Source: Salmonella bongori NCTC 12419 (GTDB lineage Bacteria > Pseudomonadota > Gammaproteobacteria > Enterobacterales > Enterobacteriaceae). From it: a stretch of DNA of 64,000 bases. A model generated the notes under the pieces. That model saw only the letters and a list, made by a program, of their open reading frames with translations. It was not told the origin of the DNA and did no database searches. The number at the start of each line of letters is the position of its first letter. Position 1 is the first letter of the stretch. Positions 55,490-63,369 of this stretch are shown here, piece by piece. Where the stretch lies: assembly GCF_000252995.1 (NCBI RefSeq), contig NC_015761.1, positions 1,984,001-2,048,000 on the forward strand, written 5' to 3'. A program made the translations under genes and the position numbers.

Positions 55490-56007
55490 GTGGGCGGCAA
55501 TGTCCGCAAGGGTGAGAAATCCTCGCTGGCAGTACTGTATCTACCACAGGAAAAAGAGGTGCTGGACAGCAACGGTGCGCCCGTAGCGGGTAAAGATGGC
55601 AACCCGCAGGTTCGCCATTTTGCGCTCGTACGGGAGTTCCGGTTGTTTAACGTGGCACTCTGTGAGGGTCTGCCTGCCGCCTTTTTGAGCCGATAGCCCA
55701 GATTGATGCGCCACAGGAGACAGCAGAAGCGATCAGGCGATACTCCGGGGTGCCGGTTATCCACCGCCGCCAGCAGCGGGCATATTACTATCCTTCGCGG
55801 GATATTGTCGTGCTGCCGCATCCGGAACAGTTCGACAGTCAGGCGCACTATTACAGTACCCTGCTGCATGAACTGACCCACGCGACCGGACATGCCTCGC
55901 GGCTCAACCGGGAAGCGATAACCTGTGGTGCGGTGCAGTTTGGTAATTCGCTATTTGAAATGTCCGCTGATAGCACAGGCTGTGCGAAAACCCTAACCAA
56001 AAACTGA
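55490..56007 (+). pseudogene. ArdC-like antirestriction/metallopeptidase remnant
   Basis: Two frames together resemble ArdC-type plasmid and ICE proteins. The first part (KGEKSSLAVLYLPQEKEVLD, REFRLFNVALCEGLP) is the end of the ssDNA-binding domain. After a frameshift near 55690 the second part carries the zincin motif HELTHATGHASRLNRE (55871 onwards), then LFEMSADSTGCAKTLTKN. The N-terminal domain start and the C-terminus are lost. It marks an eroded integrative element next to the cargo. Confidence 0.7.
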
Positions 56008-56260
56008 AGTGCGTGAGGCTATGCAAAATCTGGAATCGATCGACTGCTCAACCAGCGTCAAATTTTACGTAGGAGCGCATTTTTCGGCTCGGTTCTTGGC
56101 TGTTTCTGCGATCACTAACGTTTTCACACAGCCTGAGCACGAAGCGGATCTATTGAGGAGTCGTGAGGTCTATTGCGGGCGAGGCGCGGACACTTAACTC
56201 TGGCTTGATAAAATCACATTAGAATTGAACAGTTGTCACTATCCGACAATGGGCATTGAA

Positions 56261-56638
56261 TCAAAGGCCGAATATAGCCTCAATTTCTATTGAGAGGTCA
56301 GGTGAGAAGAGGCGGCTGACTTCGACGAGCGAACTGGCTGGCAAATGATCACCATAATTTCGATACAGTACTTTGCGTAGCTCATTGATCTCCTCAAAAG
56401 AGGTGATGAAGATGGTCATTTTGATTAGCGCCGAAAAATCTGTACCTTCTACGCTGGCAATTTTTCTGATTTGGCTGAATATTTCTTCAGCCTACTCAGC
56501 AATGCCCTGGTGTTGGGCCACTGTGCCAAACGCCGTCATACCTGAAATATAGAGCGTGTTACTATGCTTTACTGAATGAACATAAGGGGCCTTTGCTTCG
56601 CCTAATTCAGAATATTTTTTTCTTATTAGGTTGCTCAT
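56261..56638 (-). pseudogene. RidA/YjgF-family protein with in-frame amber stop
   Basis: The minus-strand frame of 126 codons from ATG 56638 (MSNLIRKKYSELGEAKAPYV, NTLYISGMTAFGTVAQHQGIAE) encodes a RidA-type enamine/imine deaminase relative. Codon 49 (plus-strand 56492-56494) is TAG where CAG would restore GIAEQAEEIFSQIRKIA. The rest of the frame is intact to TGA at 56261, so a single nonsense change inactivates it. Confidence 0.75.
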
Positions 56639-56902
56639 ACCAATGATCCTTTTGAAGGAGAACAAGCCACAACCTTACCATTCCATTGTGAATATTTAAC
56701 GTTGATTGGCATAACATAAAGTATGCAACGTCCTCTGGCACAAAGCCGACTGCCATATCTATCTACGGCCAGAACAATAACCTAAAGTGTGATGCACATA
56801 GCATTTTTAATCAGGTGTATCATTTGGGGCCTTATTGAGGGCCTCATTTTAACATTTAAAAATAAATCAATTAAAATTCAAAGAGATATATTAGATATCG
56901 CA

Positions 56903-56923
56903 TCCAGTCAGAGGAGCCAGATT
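56903..56923 (+). repeat. attR of the 27.6-kb island (tRNA-Asn 3'-end copy)
   Basis: Twenty-one bases identical to 29329-29349 in and after asnU. The displaced asn terminator follows directly. Confidence 0.9.
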
Positions 56924-56927
56924 CAGA

Positions 56928-56953
56928 AAAGCCTGCCTTCGGGCAGGCTTTTT
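56928..56953. terminator. Terminator hairpin between attR and erfK
   Basis: AAAGCCTGCC/GGGCAGGCTTTTT palindrome. It originally served the tRNA-Asn (plus) and serves erfK on the minus strand. Confidence 0.85.
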
Positions 56954-56963
56954 GCTTTCATCA

Positions 56964-57887
56964 TTACCCTGATGTCAGGCTGACATTAACTGGCATTCCT
57001 GAACGCCGCTCCAGCACCTCGTCAACCCGGGAGGCATCAACGCTATCTCCTGTGATAAACGCGCGTAACACTGGCGTAACGGGTAATGGTACTTTTTTAT
57101 CTGATTCAAATTCAGCACGGTTGCGCGATAGCGGTTCGTGTACCTCCAGCCAACGACTGCCGTCCGGCTCCTTTGAAAATTTAACGGGTCGATCAATAAT
57201 CTGCACACGTGTTCCGACAGGAACATTGTCAAATAAATATTTAATATCGTCATTACGCAAACGGATACAGCCCTGACTGACGCGAAGACCAATGCCAAAG
57301 TTAGCATTAGTGCCATGAATAGCATATAACCGGCCAATATATAACGCGTACAATCCCATCGGATTATCCGGCCCCGCTGGCACCATAGCAGGCAGAGTTT
57401 TTCCCTCTTTCGCATATTCCCGACGCGTATTGGCCGTTGGCACCCAAACCGGGCCATCTTGTTTTCGTTCAACTGCAGTCACCCAGTTACGCGGCGTTTC
57501 ACGGCCAGCCTGACCAATACCAATGGGCAACACCTCGACCGTATTCGTACCTTCAGGATAATAATAAAGGCGCATCTCGGCGACGTTTACCACAATACCT
57601 TCCCGAACGGTATCAGGCAGGATTAACTGCCGGGGCACGACCAGCGTAGACCCCGAAGCAGGTAAAAACACATCGACGCCGGGATTGGCTTCAAGCATAT
57701 TGCTCAGCCCTTGTCCATACCGGGCGGCAAATGCTTCTAAGGGCTGAGTATTGTTCTGTGGTATAGCGATTGTGGCAGGATGTCCAACCAGACGGCTACC
57801 CTCTGGCGGCAACGGATAGCTTACAGCGAACACCGTTTGGCTTATCAGCAATACGAAAAATGGAAAAAAAAGTATTACACGACGCAT
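56964..57887 (-). CDS. erfK: L,D-transpeptidase ErfK (LdtA)
   Basis: From Met 57887 a 307-residue periplasmic L,D-transpeptidase. It has a signal peptide at residues 1-~22 (MRRVILFFPFFVLLISQTVFA) and a LysM-like part (NNTQPLEAFAARYGQGLSNMLEANPG). The YkuD catalytic domain has IHGTNANFGIGLRVSQGCIRL containing the nucleophile Cys. It links Braun lipoprotein to peptidoglycan. The last ~135 bases are duplicated in inverted form at 27270. The frame upstream of 57887 is spurious. Confidence 0.93.
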   Translation of the reverse strand: MRRVILFFPFFVLLISQTVFAVSYPLPPEGSRLVGHPATIAIPQNNTQPLEAFAARYGQGLSNMLEANPGVDVFLPASGSTLVVPRQLILPDTVREGIVVNVAEMRLYYYPEGTNTVEVLPIGIGQAGRETPRNWVTAVERKQDGPVWVPTANTRREYAKEGKTLPAMVPAGPDNPMGLYALYIGRLYAIHGTNANFGIGLRVSQGCIRLRNDDIKYLFDNVPVGTRVQIIDRPVKFSKEPDGSRWLEVHEPLSRNRAEFESDKKVPLPVTPVLRAFITGDSVDASRVDEVLERRSGMPVNVSLTSG

Positions 57888-57964
57888 TATATCCCTTCCT
57901 CTGTCACGGCAGGTGTGCGGTAAGTATAGCTTTTTTCTCACATTGCTGATTTTATGCTCCGGGG

Positions 57965-58153
57965 CTATATTGCGTTTGCTTGCATATCCGGCAGGACAAT
58001 ATTACTGCTCGCCAGCTCTCCCATGTTGTGGAATATCACGCAGGCAGCTTCAACGATGGGTATCGCCAGCGCCGCTGAATAGGAAAGAAAGCCACCCAAC
58101 AATACTGGTAAACCACACCGTGCCGCGCCCAGCATCACACCCGCCATCCCAAC
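57965..58153 (-). pseudogene. cobT: cobT fragment
   Basis: A short frame reads AGVMLGAARCGLPVLLGG, FLSYSAALAIPIVEAACVIF and HNMGELASSNIVLPD, which are two conserved C-terminal stretches of CobT (nicotinate-nucleotide:dimethylbenzimidazole phosphoribosyltransferase) joined after loss of the ~50 residues between them. The N-terminal two thirds are absent. cobT is the gene next to erfK in Salmonella, so this is the left edge of a deletion. Confidence 0.8.
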
Positions 58154-58284
58154 CATACGGGTTGAATGTAGCGCATAGTGGTAACGTGGTGGTGATGCTG
58201 GACCGGGGACGTTATGACGTCGCACGACTGCAAAGGAAACTGGCGGAGAAGAGACTGGCCGTACACTGGATAAAACAACATTGA
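58154..58284 (+). pseudogene. pduX: Probable pduX C-terminal fragment
   Basis: The frame LNVAHSGNVVVMLDRGRYDV, ARLQRKLAEKRL is the C-terminal segment of a GHMP kinase (VAHSGxVxxxL motif). In Salmonella the last gene of the pdu operon, pduX (L-threonine kinase), ends on this strand immediately before yeeX. Identification rests on the motif and location; I cannot align it. Confidence 0.6.
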
Positions 58285-58353
58285 CTCAAGATGATGGCCG
58301 ACGAGGTTAAGATGCAGTGAGAGCCCGTTGCAAGCTCTCACTGCCATAGTGCA

Positions 58354-58689
58354 TTATTCGGCTTTTGCTTCAGCGTGCTTCATTTCGCCCATCGCTTTCA
58401 ACTTTTTGGAAATGTCACGACGTTCTTTAGAGATTTCGGCGTTTTTGATAATGTAATCATCAACACGATCTTCATAGTCGCTTTTCATGCTGGCGATGAT
58501 GCCCTGAATCGCCTCAACGCTCATACCTGGCTTGATATAGTCGCTCAGGTTGTCCAGCAGCAGTACACGCTTCTGGTTGTCACGGATCTTCTTCTCAATG
58601 TCCTGAATTTCACGCTGCAGTTTATTTTTGCGACGGAACAGACGAACAAACTCCAGCACGTCCTGGAAAGAAGGCTTGGTTGTTTCCAT
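58354..58689 (-). CDS. yeeX: DUF496 protein YeeX
   Basis: From Met 58689 a 111-residue highly charged, coiled-coil protein (METTKPSFQDVLEFVRLFRR, RRKNKLQREIQDIEKKIRDN) matching YeeX of E. coli over its length. Function is not established. The extra 14 codons upstream lack family similarity. Confidence 0.92.
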   Translation of the reverse strand: METTKPSFQDVLEFVRLFRRKNKLQREIQDIEKKIRDNQKRVLLLDNLSDYIKPGMSVEAIQGIIASMKSDYEDRVDDYIIKNAEISKERRDISKKLKAMGEMKHAEAKAE

Positions 58690-58931
58690 TTTTACACCCC
58701 TGATAATGTGAGATTCGGATTCGTTAAGCAACCGCTAGTGGATAAACATTACGTTTATCCCCGTCATACTTCAAGCCGACAGGAGAAGCGCCATTGTATC
58801 GCCGCCTGTGAGGACCTGAGCGTTCGGGGATAAACCGTTGCCTGTAACACCCATTTTATCCTTTATTTGTATCATACTCTTAATCGCTGCTGAATCGAAG
58901 CAGCAACAAATTCATTCATCCTGTCTGCTTT

Positions 58932-59990
58932 TTATTTGCGCAAAGCCCGGCAGATCAAATGCGAAAGCAGCTCCAGCTGTCGCGCGGTTTCCATACTAAG
59001 CCAAACATAGCCGTGGATAGGTGTTTCAGCCACCGCGTCATTCTGCTGCTCATGCATTAATTGCCGCAACTCAGCAACAATGTCATTCAGTTTACCGGTA
59101 TTTGCCAGCACCGGCTGCGGATTGCCTTCATATAACGCATGGGCAATCATCAATAAGGTTTGCTGTGTCATATGCTGGGTTTCGCGCAATGTATGCGCGT
59201 TAAGCATGACAAAATGGCTGGCGCGCGTCGCCCAGTGGGCATTGATTTGTAATTCAAGCATACAGACCAGATTGCGGTTAATGGTCTGAATAGCCTCGAA
59301 AATTGATTTTTGTATCCGGGTTTCCTTACTGGCTGGCGTTATCAGCCCGCGCATTTTGACCACATCGTTCAGCAACCGTTGCAAATGCTTATCCAGACGA
59401 GGACGCTCCAGCAAATTTGGCGACAGCGCAGCCTGGTAAACACGATTGTACGCTGTGACACAATGCGCCAGTTGAATACGCCAGTGCAAAAAGGCGCGCT
59501 GCGGCCAGATGCCTGTAAATAACATCGCCAGTAGCGATCCCAAAATCACATCGCCGCCACGCCATAATGCCGTATCCATATCGCCGGCAGGAGCCCCAAC
59601 AACAACAGCAAGCGTTATGCCTATCAGTAGCGCCTGATACGGTTTTTTCCCCAGGGCCAGCCACCCGCACAAAAACATCGCCACCGCACACCACAGCAGC
59701 ATCAGCGGTAAGGAAAATAGCTCCAGACGTAACGCCACCAGCCCTAAAGCGGCCCCCAGAATCGTTCCGCCTATGCGTTCAAAGGCGCGGGGAACCACAT
59801 TCCCCCAGAACGAGATGGGCCCCATAATCACCACTAACGTGATCAGCGGCCATGTACCTTCAGGAATAGAAAACAGACGAACCAACAGAAAGGTAAGAAT
59901 GAACGCCAGGGCGATACGTATGCCATGCACGATGCGATAGTGACGGTACAACCGTATTTCAAAAGGGCTTAATGACTTATCGGCACGCAC
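58932..59990 (-). CDS. yeeA: Inner-membrane FUSC-family transporter YeeA
   Basis: A 352-residue protein with six N-terminal transmembrane helices (FILTFLLVRLFSIPEGTWPL, ITLVVIMGPISFWGNVVPRAFERIGGT in parts) and a C-terminal cytoplasmic helical domain of ~180 residues. This is the layout of the aromatic acid exporter/FUSC family and matches E. coli YeeA. Substrate not established. Standard backbone neighbour of sbmC. Confidence 0.92.
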   Translation of the reverse strand: MRADKSLSPFEIRLYRHYRIVHGIRIALAFILTFLLVRLFSIPEGTWPLITLVVIMGPISFWGNVVPRAFERIGGTILGAALGLVALRLELFSLPLMLLWCAVAMFLCGWLALGKKPYQALLIGITLAVVVGAPAGDMDTALWRGGDVILGSLLAMLFTGIWPQRAFLHWRIQLAHCVTAYNRVYQAALSPNLLERPRLDKHLQRLLNDVVKMRGLITPASKETRIQKSIFEAIQTINRNLVCMLELQINAHWATRASHFVMLNAHTLRETQHMTQQTLLMIAHALYEGNPQPVLANTGKLNDIVAELRQLMHEQQNDAVAETPIHGYVWLSMETARQLELLSHLICRALRK

Positions 59991-60108
59991 GCTTGCACTC
60001 CTTACGGGAATGGCAAAAAATGCATTGTACCTGCTTTATAGCAAAAATAGCGCACTGGCGGACGGAACACATTATCCGTCCGCTCTTTTCAGGTGGAAAA
60101 CCAGTCGC

Positions 60109-60576
60109 TCACTTCCGCTGTACCGGAATATACATTTCAATATCCCAGTATCCATCTTCCATGCCGTTATTCAGATAGATTTCAAAACAGGGCGCAGAAG
60201 CTATCTGATAAGCGCTATCCTGCTCCAGGACGTCAAAAAACCGTTCCCACGGCTTCGCAAAGTCCCGATCTTCCACTCGCGCGACAGCAGTAGCATATTC
60301 GCCGCCTTCGATGGCGGTCACGATTACGCCTTCGCTATTGTCCGGCAGTATGAAATTCTCTGCCACAGACACAACGGTATCGCAGCGGAGTTTTTCCGCA
60401 GGTACGACATCTGGATTGTCGTAATAGACGGCAATCCATTCAACTGGCACGATCCGCTGTCGATCCACCCACGTCATCAGTTGTTCAAAACCCTGCTTCA
60501 CGGTGTGTTCCCATGGACCGACCATGTGGAAACCGGCTATCTTGCGTTTTTGTTCCTGCCTGATTTCGTAATCCAT
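60109..60576 (-). CDS. sbmC: DNA gyrase inhibitor SbmC (GyrI)
   Basis: A 155-residue GyrI-like protein (MDYEIRQEQKRKIAGFHMVG, FGPWEHTVKQGFEQLMTWVD-type region, WERFFDVLEQDSAYQIASAP). It binds and protects DNA gyrase against toxins such as microcin B17 and quinolones. It is SOS-induced: a LexA box lies 19 bases upstream of the start at 60595. Confidence 0.95.
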   Translation of the reverse strand: MDYEIRQEQKRKIAGFHMVGPWEHTVKQGFEQLMTWVDRQRIVPVEWIAVYYDNPDVVPAEKLRCDTVVSVAENFILPDNSEGVIVTAIEGGEYATAVARVEDRDFAKPWERFFDVLEQDSAYQIASAPCFEIYLNNGMEDGYWDIEMYIPVQRK

Positions 60577-60594
60577 GCTGCCTCCGTTATTTTA

Positions 60595-60610
60595 CTGTAT
60601 GTATGTACAG
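60595..60610. promoter_or_regulatory. LexA (SOS) box of sbmC
   Basis: CTGTATGTATGTACAG matches the CTGT-N8-ACAG consensus exactly and lies just upstream of the sbmC start. Confidence 0.9.
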
Positions 60611-60720
60611 TATAATTACAGCCTTTTGCGGTCACAAGGACAGAGTGAACATTTTGTGAGCGACCTCGCACTCCCACCCTTTTGACGCCTCAGGGACGGT
60701 GAACGGCATGTTACAACGGC

Positions 60721-61893
60721 TTACGCTTTATGGTGAAAATAGTCGCTCAGACGAGAGAACATGCTGCCTTTACCAATCGCTTCCAGCGTGACCAGCGGCC
60801 ACTGGGCGATCAGTTTATCCCGATCATAAAGCTCTATTTCCCCTACCCGCTGATGAGCGGCAATTGGCGCTTCCAGATCTTTTTTATCAAGCACATATTT
60901 TGCTTTGATATTCGGAATTTCAGTTTTAGGCAATGCCATCCAGAAATCCTGTTCTGTACCCAGCGCAATGTTTTCTTTGTCGCCATACCAGATTCGCTCG
61001 CTGCCCACTTTTTTGCCGCGGTGCAGAATCTGTACTGTCGCAAAATTTTGCTGGCCCCACTGCAACAGTTTTCGCGCCTGTTCTTCACGTCCTTTTGAGC
61101 TTTTCGCCCCCATAACCACTGCGATAAGTCGACGTTGTCCGTCCACCGCCGACGCAATGAGGTTGAATCCCGCCCCGGACGTATGCCCGGTTTTAAGCCC
61201 ATCAATATGCATTGTCTTATCCCACAGTAAACCGTTACGGTTCTGCTGCGTGATGCCGTTCCAGGTCAGGCTTTTCTCGCTGTACATGTGATAAAACTCA
61301 GGTTCGCCGTGAATGATCGCCCGGGAGAGTACGGCCAGATCATATGCAGAACTATGTTGTCCCGGCGCATCCAACCCGTGGACAGTTTCAAAATGGGTAT
61401 CCTGTAAATTAAGTTTTTTCACATAGCTGTTCATCATCGCCACAAACTGCGGCTGCCCGCCCGCGATATAATCCGCCAGCGCTACACAAGCATCGTTACC
61501 GGAATCCACAATTAAGCCACGGCTTAAGTCGCGCACCGACACGTGGTCGCCTTCTTTTAAAAACATCAGCGAGGAGCCGACAAAAACCGGATTATCCTTT
61601 GCCCAGGCGTCACGCCCGACGGTGACGATATCGTCAGGACTGATACGATGGCTATCGATAGCGCGATCGACGACGTAACCCGTCATGAGTTTTGTCAGGC
61701 TGGCGGGATTGCGTTGCTGGTGTTCATTACCGGCGGTAAGAACCTGTCCCGTAGTATAATCCATCAACACCCAGGCGCCTGCATCAATGGCTGGCGGTTG
61801 GGGAGCAAAACTTACGGTATCAGCCGCAAGCGCAGGAGAAAGGTGCATTGCGAATAAAGAAGCGGCAATAAACAAACGGCGTTTCAACAGCAT
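60721..61893 (-). CDS. dacD: D-alanyl-D-alanine carboxypeptidase (PBP6b)
   Basis: A 390-residue penicillin-binding protein. Signal peptide residues 1-23 (LSPALA/ADT). Serine active-site motif ASLTKLMTGY (SxxK), SGNDACVAL (SxN) and GLKTGHTSG (KTG). A C-terminal amphipathic anchor follows (GKGSMFSRLSDYFHHK). It trims pentapeptides of peptidoglycan in the periplasm. Length and position agree with dacD in Salmonella, between phsC and sbmC. Confidence 0.95.
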   Translation of the reverse strand: MLLKRRLFIAASLFAMHLSPALAADTVSFAPQPPAIDAGAWVLMDYTTGQVLTAGNEHQQRNPASLTKLMTGYVVDRAIDSHRISPDDIVTVGRDAWAKDNPVFVGSSLMFLKEGDHVSVRDLSRGLIVDSGNDACVALADYIAGGQPQFVAMMNSYVKKLNLQDTHFETVHGLDAPGQHSSAYDLAVLSRAIIHGEPEFYHMYSEKSLTWNGITQQNRNGLLWDKTMHIDGLKTGHTSGAGFNLIASAVDGQRRLIAVVMGAKSSKGREEQARKLLQWGQQNFATVQILHRGKKVGSERIWYGDKENIALGTEQDFWMALPKTEIPNIKAKYVLDKKDLEAPIAAHQRVGEIELYDRDKLIAQWPLVTLEAIGKGSMFSRLSDYFHHKA

Positions 61894-61960
61894 GTCCTCA
61901 GGATTGTCTAATTTGCCGTTCTTTTTACGGAAGTTCAGTTAAACAAACATGGATAAATTG

Positions 61961-61992
61961 CAAGAAAATGTGACACAAGGCACATTTTCTTG
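61961..61992. terminator. Inverted repeat after phsC, probable terminator
   Basis: CAAGAAAATGTG and CACATTTTCTTG are exact 12-base complements with an 8-base loop, 24 bases beyond the phsC stop. T-rich sequence on the minus strand is short. Confidence 0.6.
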
Positions 61993-62015
61993 CTGATTTC
62001 AGATAGTGAACACCG

Positions 62016-62780
62016 TCAAACGACAGACTTATCCTTACGCGGCGAACTACGATGACGATGGTAGCCGTCAACCATGCTACGGAAGATTTGCCCCGGCGTG
62101 TCGCCCAGGGTACACAAGTAAAGATGCGCACAAATAAACAGTAATCCGATCATCGCCAGTACCATATGCAGTACCAGCATCACCGGCCCCGAACCTGCTA
62201 CCTGCGGGTAGAGACACAGTAAACCAGTGATCATTAGCAGCGGCACCAGTGCATACATAATTGCCAGATATGCCAGCTGTTGCAGTGGATTGAACTTATT
62301 CTGCTCTGTCGCCGTATAGGGATGCCCTTCCCCCTTCATGATGCCAAAAAGGTAAAAACGTGTCTGGCGTATGCAGCGCGTCACCAGCCCGGAAAAATTT
62401 ACCCGATAGTGGCGCCCGTTACCTGTGGTGAGATTGATCAGCACAAACCCAACCCAGAAGGCCAGTAAAGCAAAACCACACCAGGTATGTACCTGCACCA
62501 TGAGCGCTACGGGGCCGAACGAAAAGTGGCCAAATAACCCGCTTAATAGCAATAAAATAAACAGTAACGCATTTCCCCAGTGCCAGCGACGAATCGCCAG
62601 TGAGTAGAGATAGTCGCGATGCTCTTCGCCGCCCGCCGTTTTTGGCGCCAGCATCCGGCGCAATAACGCATGGATAACCAGCCCGACAAGCATAAGCAGC
62701 ACCACGATTCCGGCATAAATTAACCATAGCGGCCAATAATCCGGCGCATAGTGTAGTTCCGCTCCCCAGATAGTATTCAT
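62016..62780 (-). CDS. phsC: Thiosulfate reductase cytochrome b subunit
   Basis: A 254-residue inner-membrane cytochrome b with five transmembrane helices (DYWPLWLIYAGIVVLLMLVG, HWGNALLFILLLLSGLFGHF) and His ligands for two hemes in helices. It anchors PhsAB and passes electrons from menaquinol to thiosulfate reduction in anaerobic respiration. Start overlaps the phsB stop by 4 bases. Confidence 0.95.
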   Translation of the reverse strand: MNTIWGAELHYAPDYWPLWLIYAGIVVLLMLVGLVIHALLRRMLAPKTAGGEEHRDYLYSLAIRRWHWGNALLFILLLLSGLFGHFSFGPVALMVQVHTWCGFALLAFWVGFVLINLTTGNGRHYRVNFSGLVTRCIRQTRFYLFGIMKGEGHPYTATEQNKFNPLQQLAYLAIMYALVPLLMITGLLCLYPQVAGSGPVMLVLHMVLAMIGLLFICAHLYLCTLGDTPGQIFRSMVDGYHRHRSSPRKDKSVV

Positions 62781-63355
62781 GCTTTCCCCTCCTGATGGAC
62801 TTCTTTACGACGGTACAAACTAACTGCGCCGCTACGCGCCTCCTGGTGGCGATAGACCTCTTTCTGACCGACCCAGCGCTGGATCTCGCTCTCATCCAGT
62901 CTGCCGAATGTCAACGCGTCCGTAGGGCAAACGGATACACACGCCGGAGACTGGCCCGCCGCCAGCCGGGTATCAGCACAGAAGTTGCACTTGTCGGCGA
63001 CGCCGGTTTGCGGATTCAGATAGCGCACATGGAAAGGACACGCGGCAACACAATAATCGCAGCCAATACAGCGCGATTTATCGACCTGCACGATCCCGTT
63101 TTCATCACGATATGACGCCCCGGTAGGACAAACGCTGACACATGGCGCATTTTCACAGTGCTGACAAGAGACGCGGACAAATTGAAAATGGGTTAGTGCG
63201 TTGGATGCCTGTTCAGGGGCGCGAATTTGTACCTGTACGCGGCTAAATCCCTCTGGCACGTTATTAAGCACTTTGCAGGCAACGGTACACGCCTGGCAGC
63301 CGATACAACGCTTTTCATCATGCAACATGACGTACTGGTTCGTTAAATGATTCAT
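62777..63355 (-). CDS. phsB: Thiosulfate reductase electron-transfer subunit
   Basis: From Met 63355 a 192-residue four-[4Fe-4S] ferredoxin protein: CIGCQACTVACKVLN, CQHCENAPCVSVCPTGA, CIGCDYCVAACPFHV and CNFCADTRLAAGQSPACVSVCPT. It relays electrons from PhsC to the molybdopterin subunit PhsA in the periplasm. The usual length of PhsB; the six residues upstream in the frame overlap phsA. Confidence 0.95.
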   Translation of the reverse strand: MNHLTNQYVMLHDEKRCIGCQACTVACKVLNNVPEGFSRVQVQIRAPEQASNALTHFQFVRVSCQHCENAPCVSVCPTGASYRDENGIVQVDKSRCIGCDYCVAACPFHVRYLNPQTGVADKCNFCADTRLAAGQSPACVSVCPTDALTFGRLDESEIQRWVGQKEVYRHQEARSGAVSLYRRKEVHQEGKA

Positions 63356-63369
63356 GGTTCCCTCCTCCC

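Larger units (their letters stand above)
29329..56923 (+). mobile_element. 27.6-kb genomic island at asnU
   Basis: Bounded by 21-base direct repeats (29329-29349 and 56903-56923) of the tRNA-Asn 3' end. A full-length P4-type integrase is adjacent to attL. Cargo comprises efflux and redox genes, a dual-PTS sugar operon and an alcohol dehydrogenase module, plus relics of an integrative element and several pseudogenes. The integrase type and the tRNA-Asn target are those of the high-pathogenicity island family, but no yersiniabactin genes are present. Confidence 0.88.
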
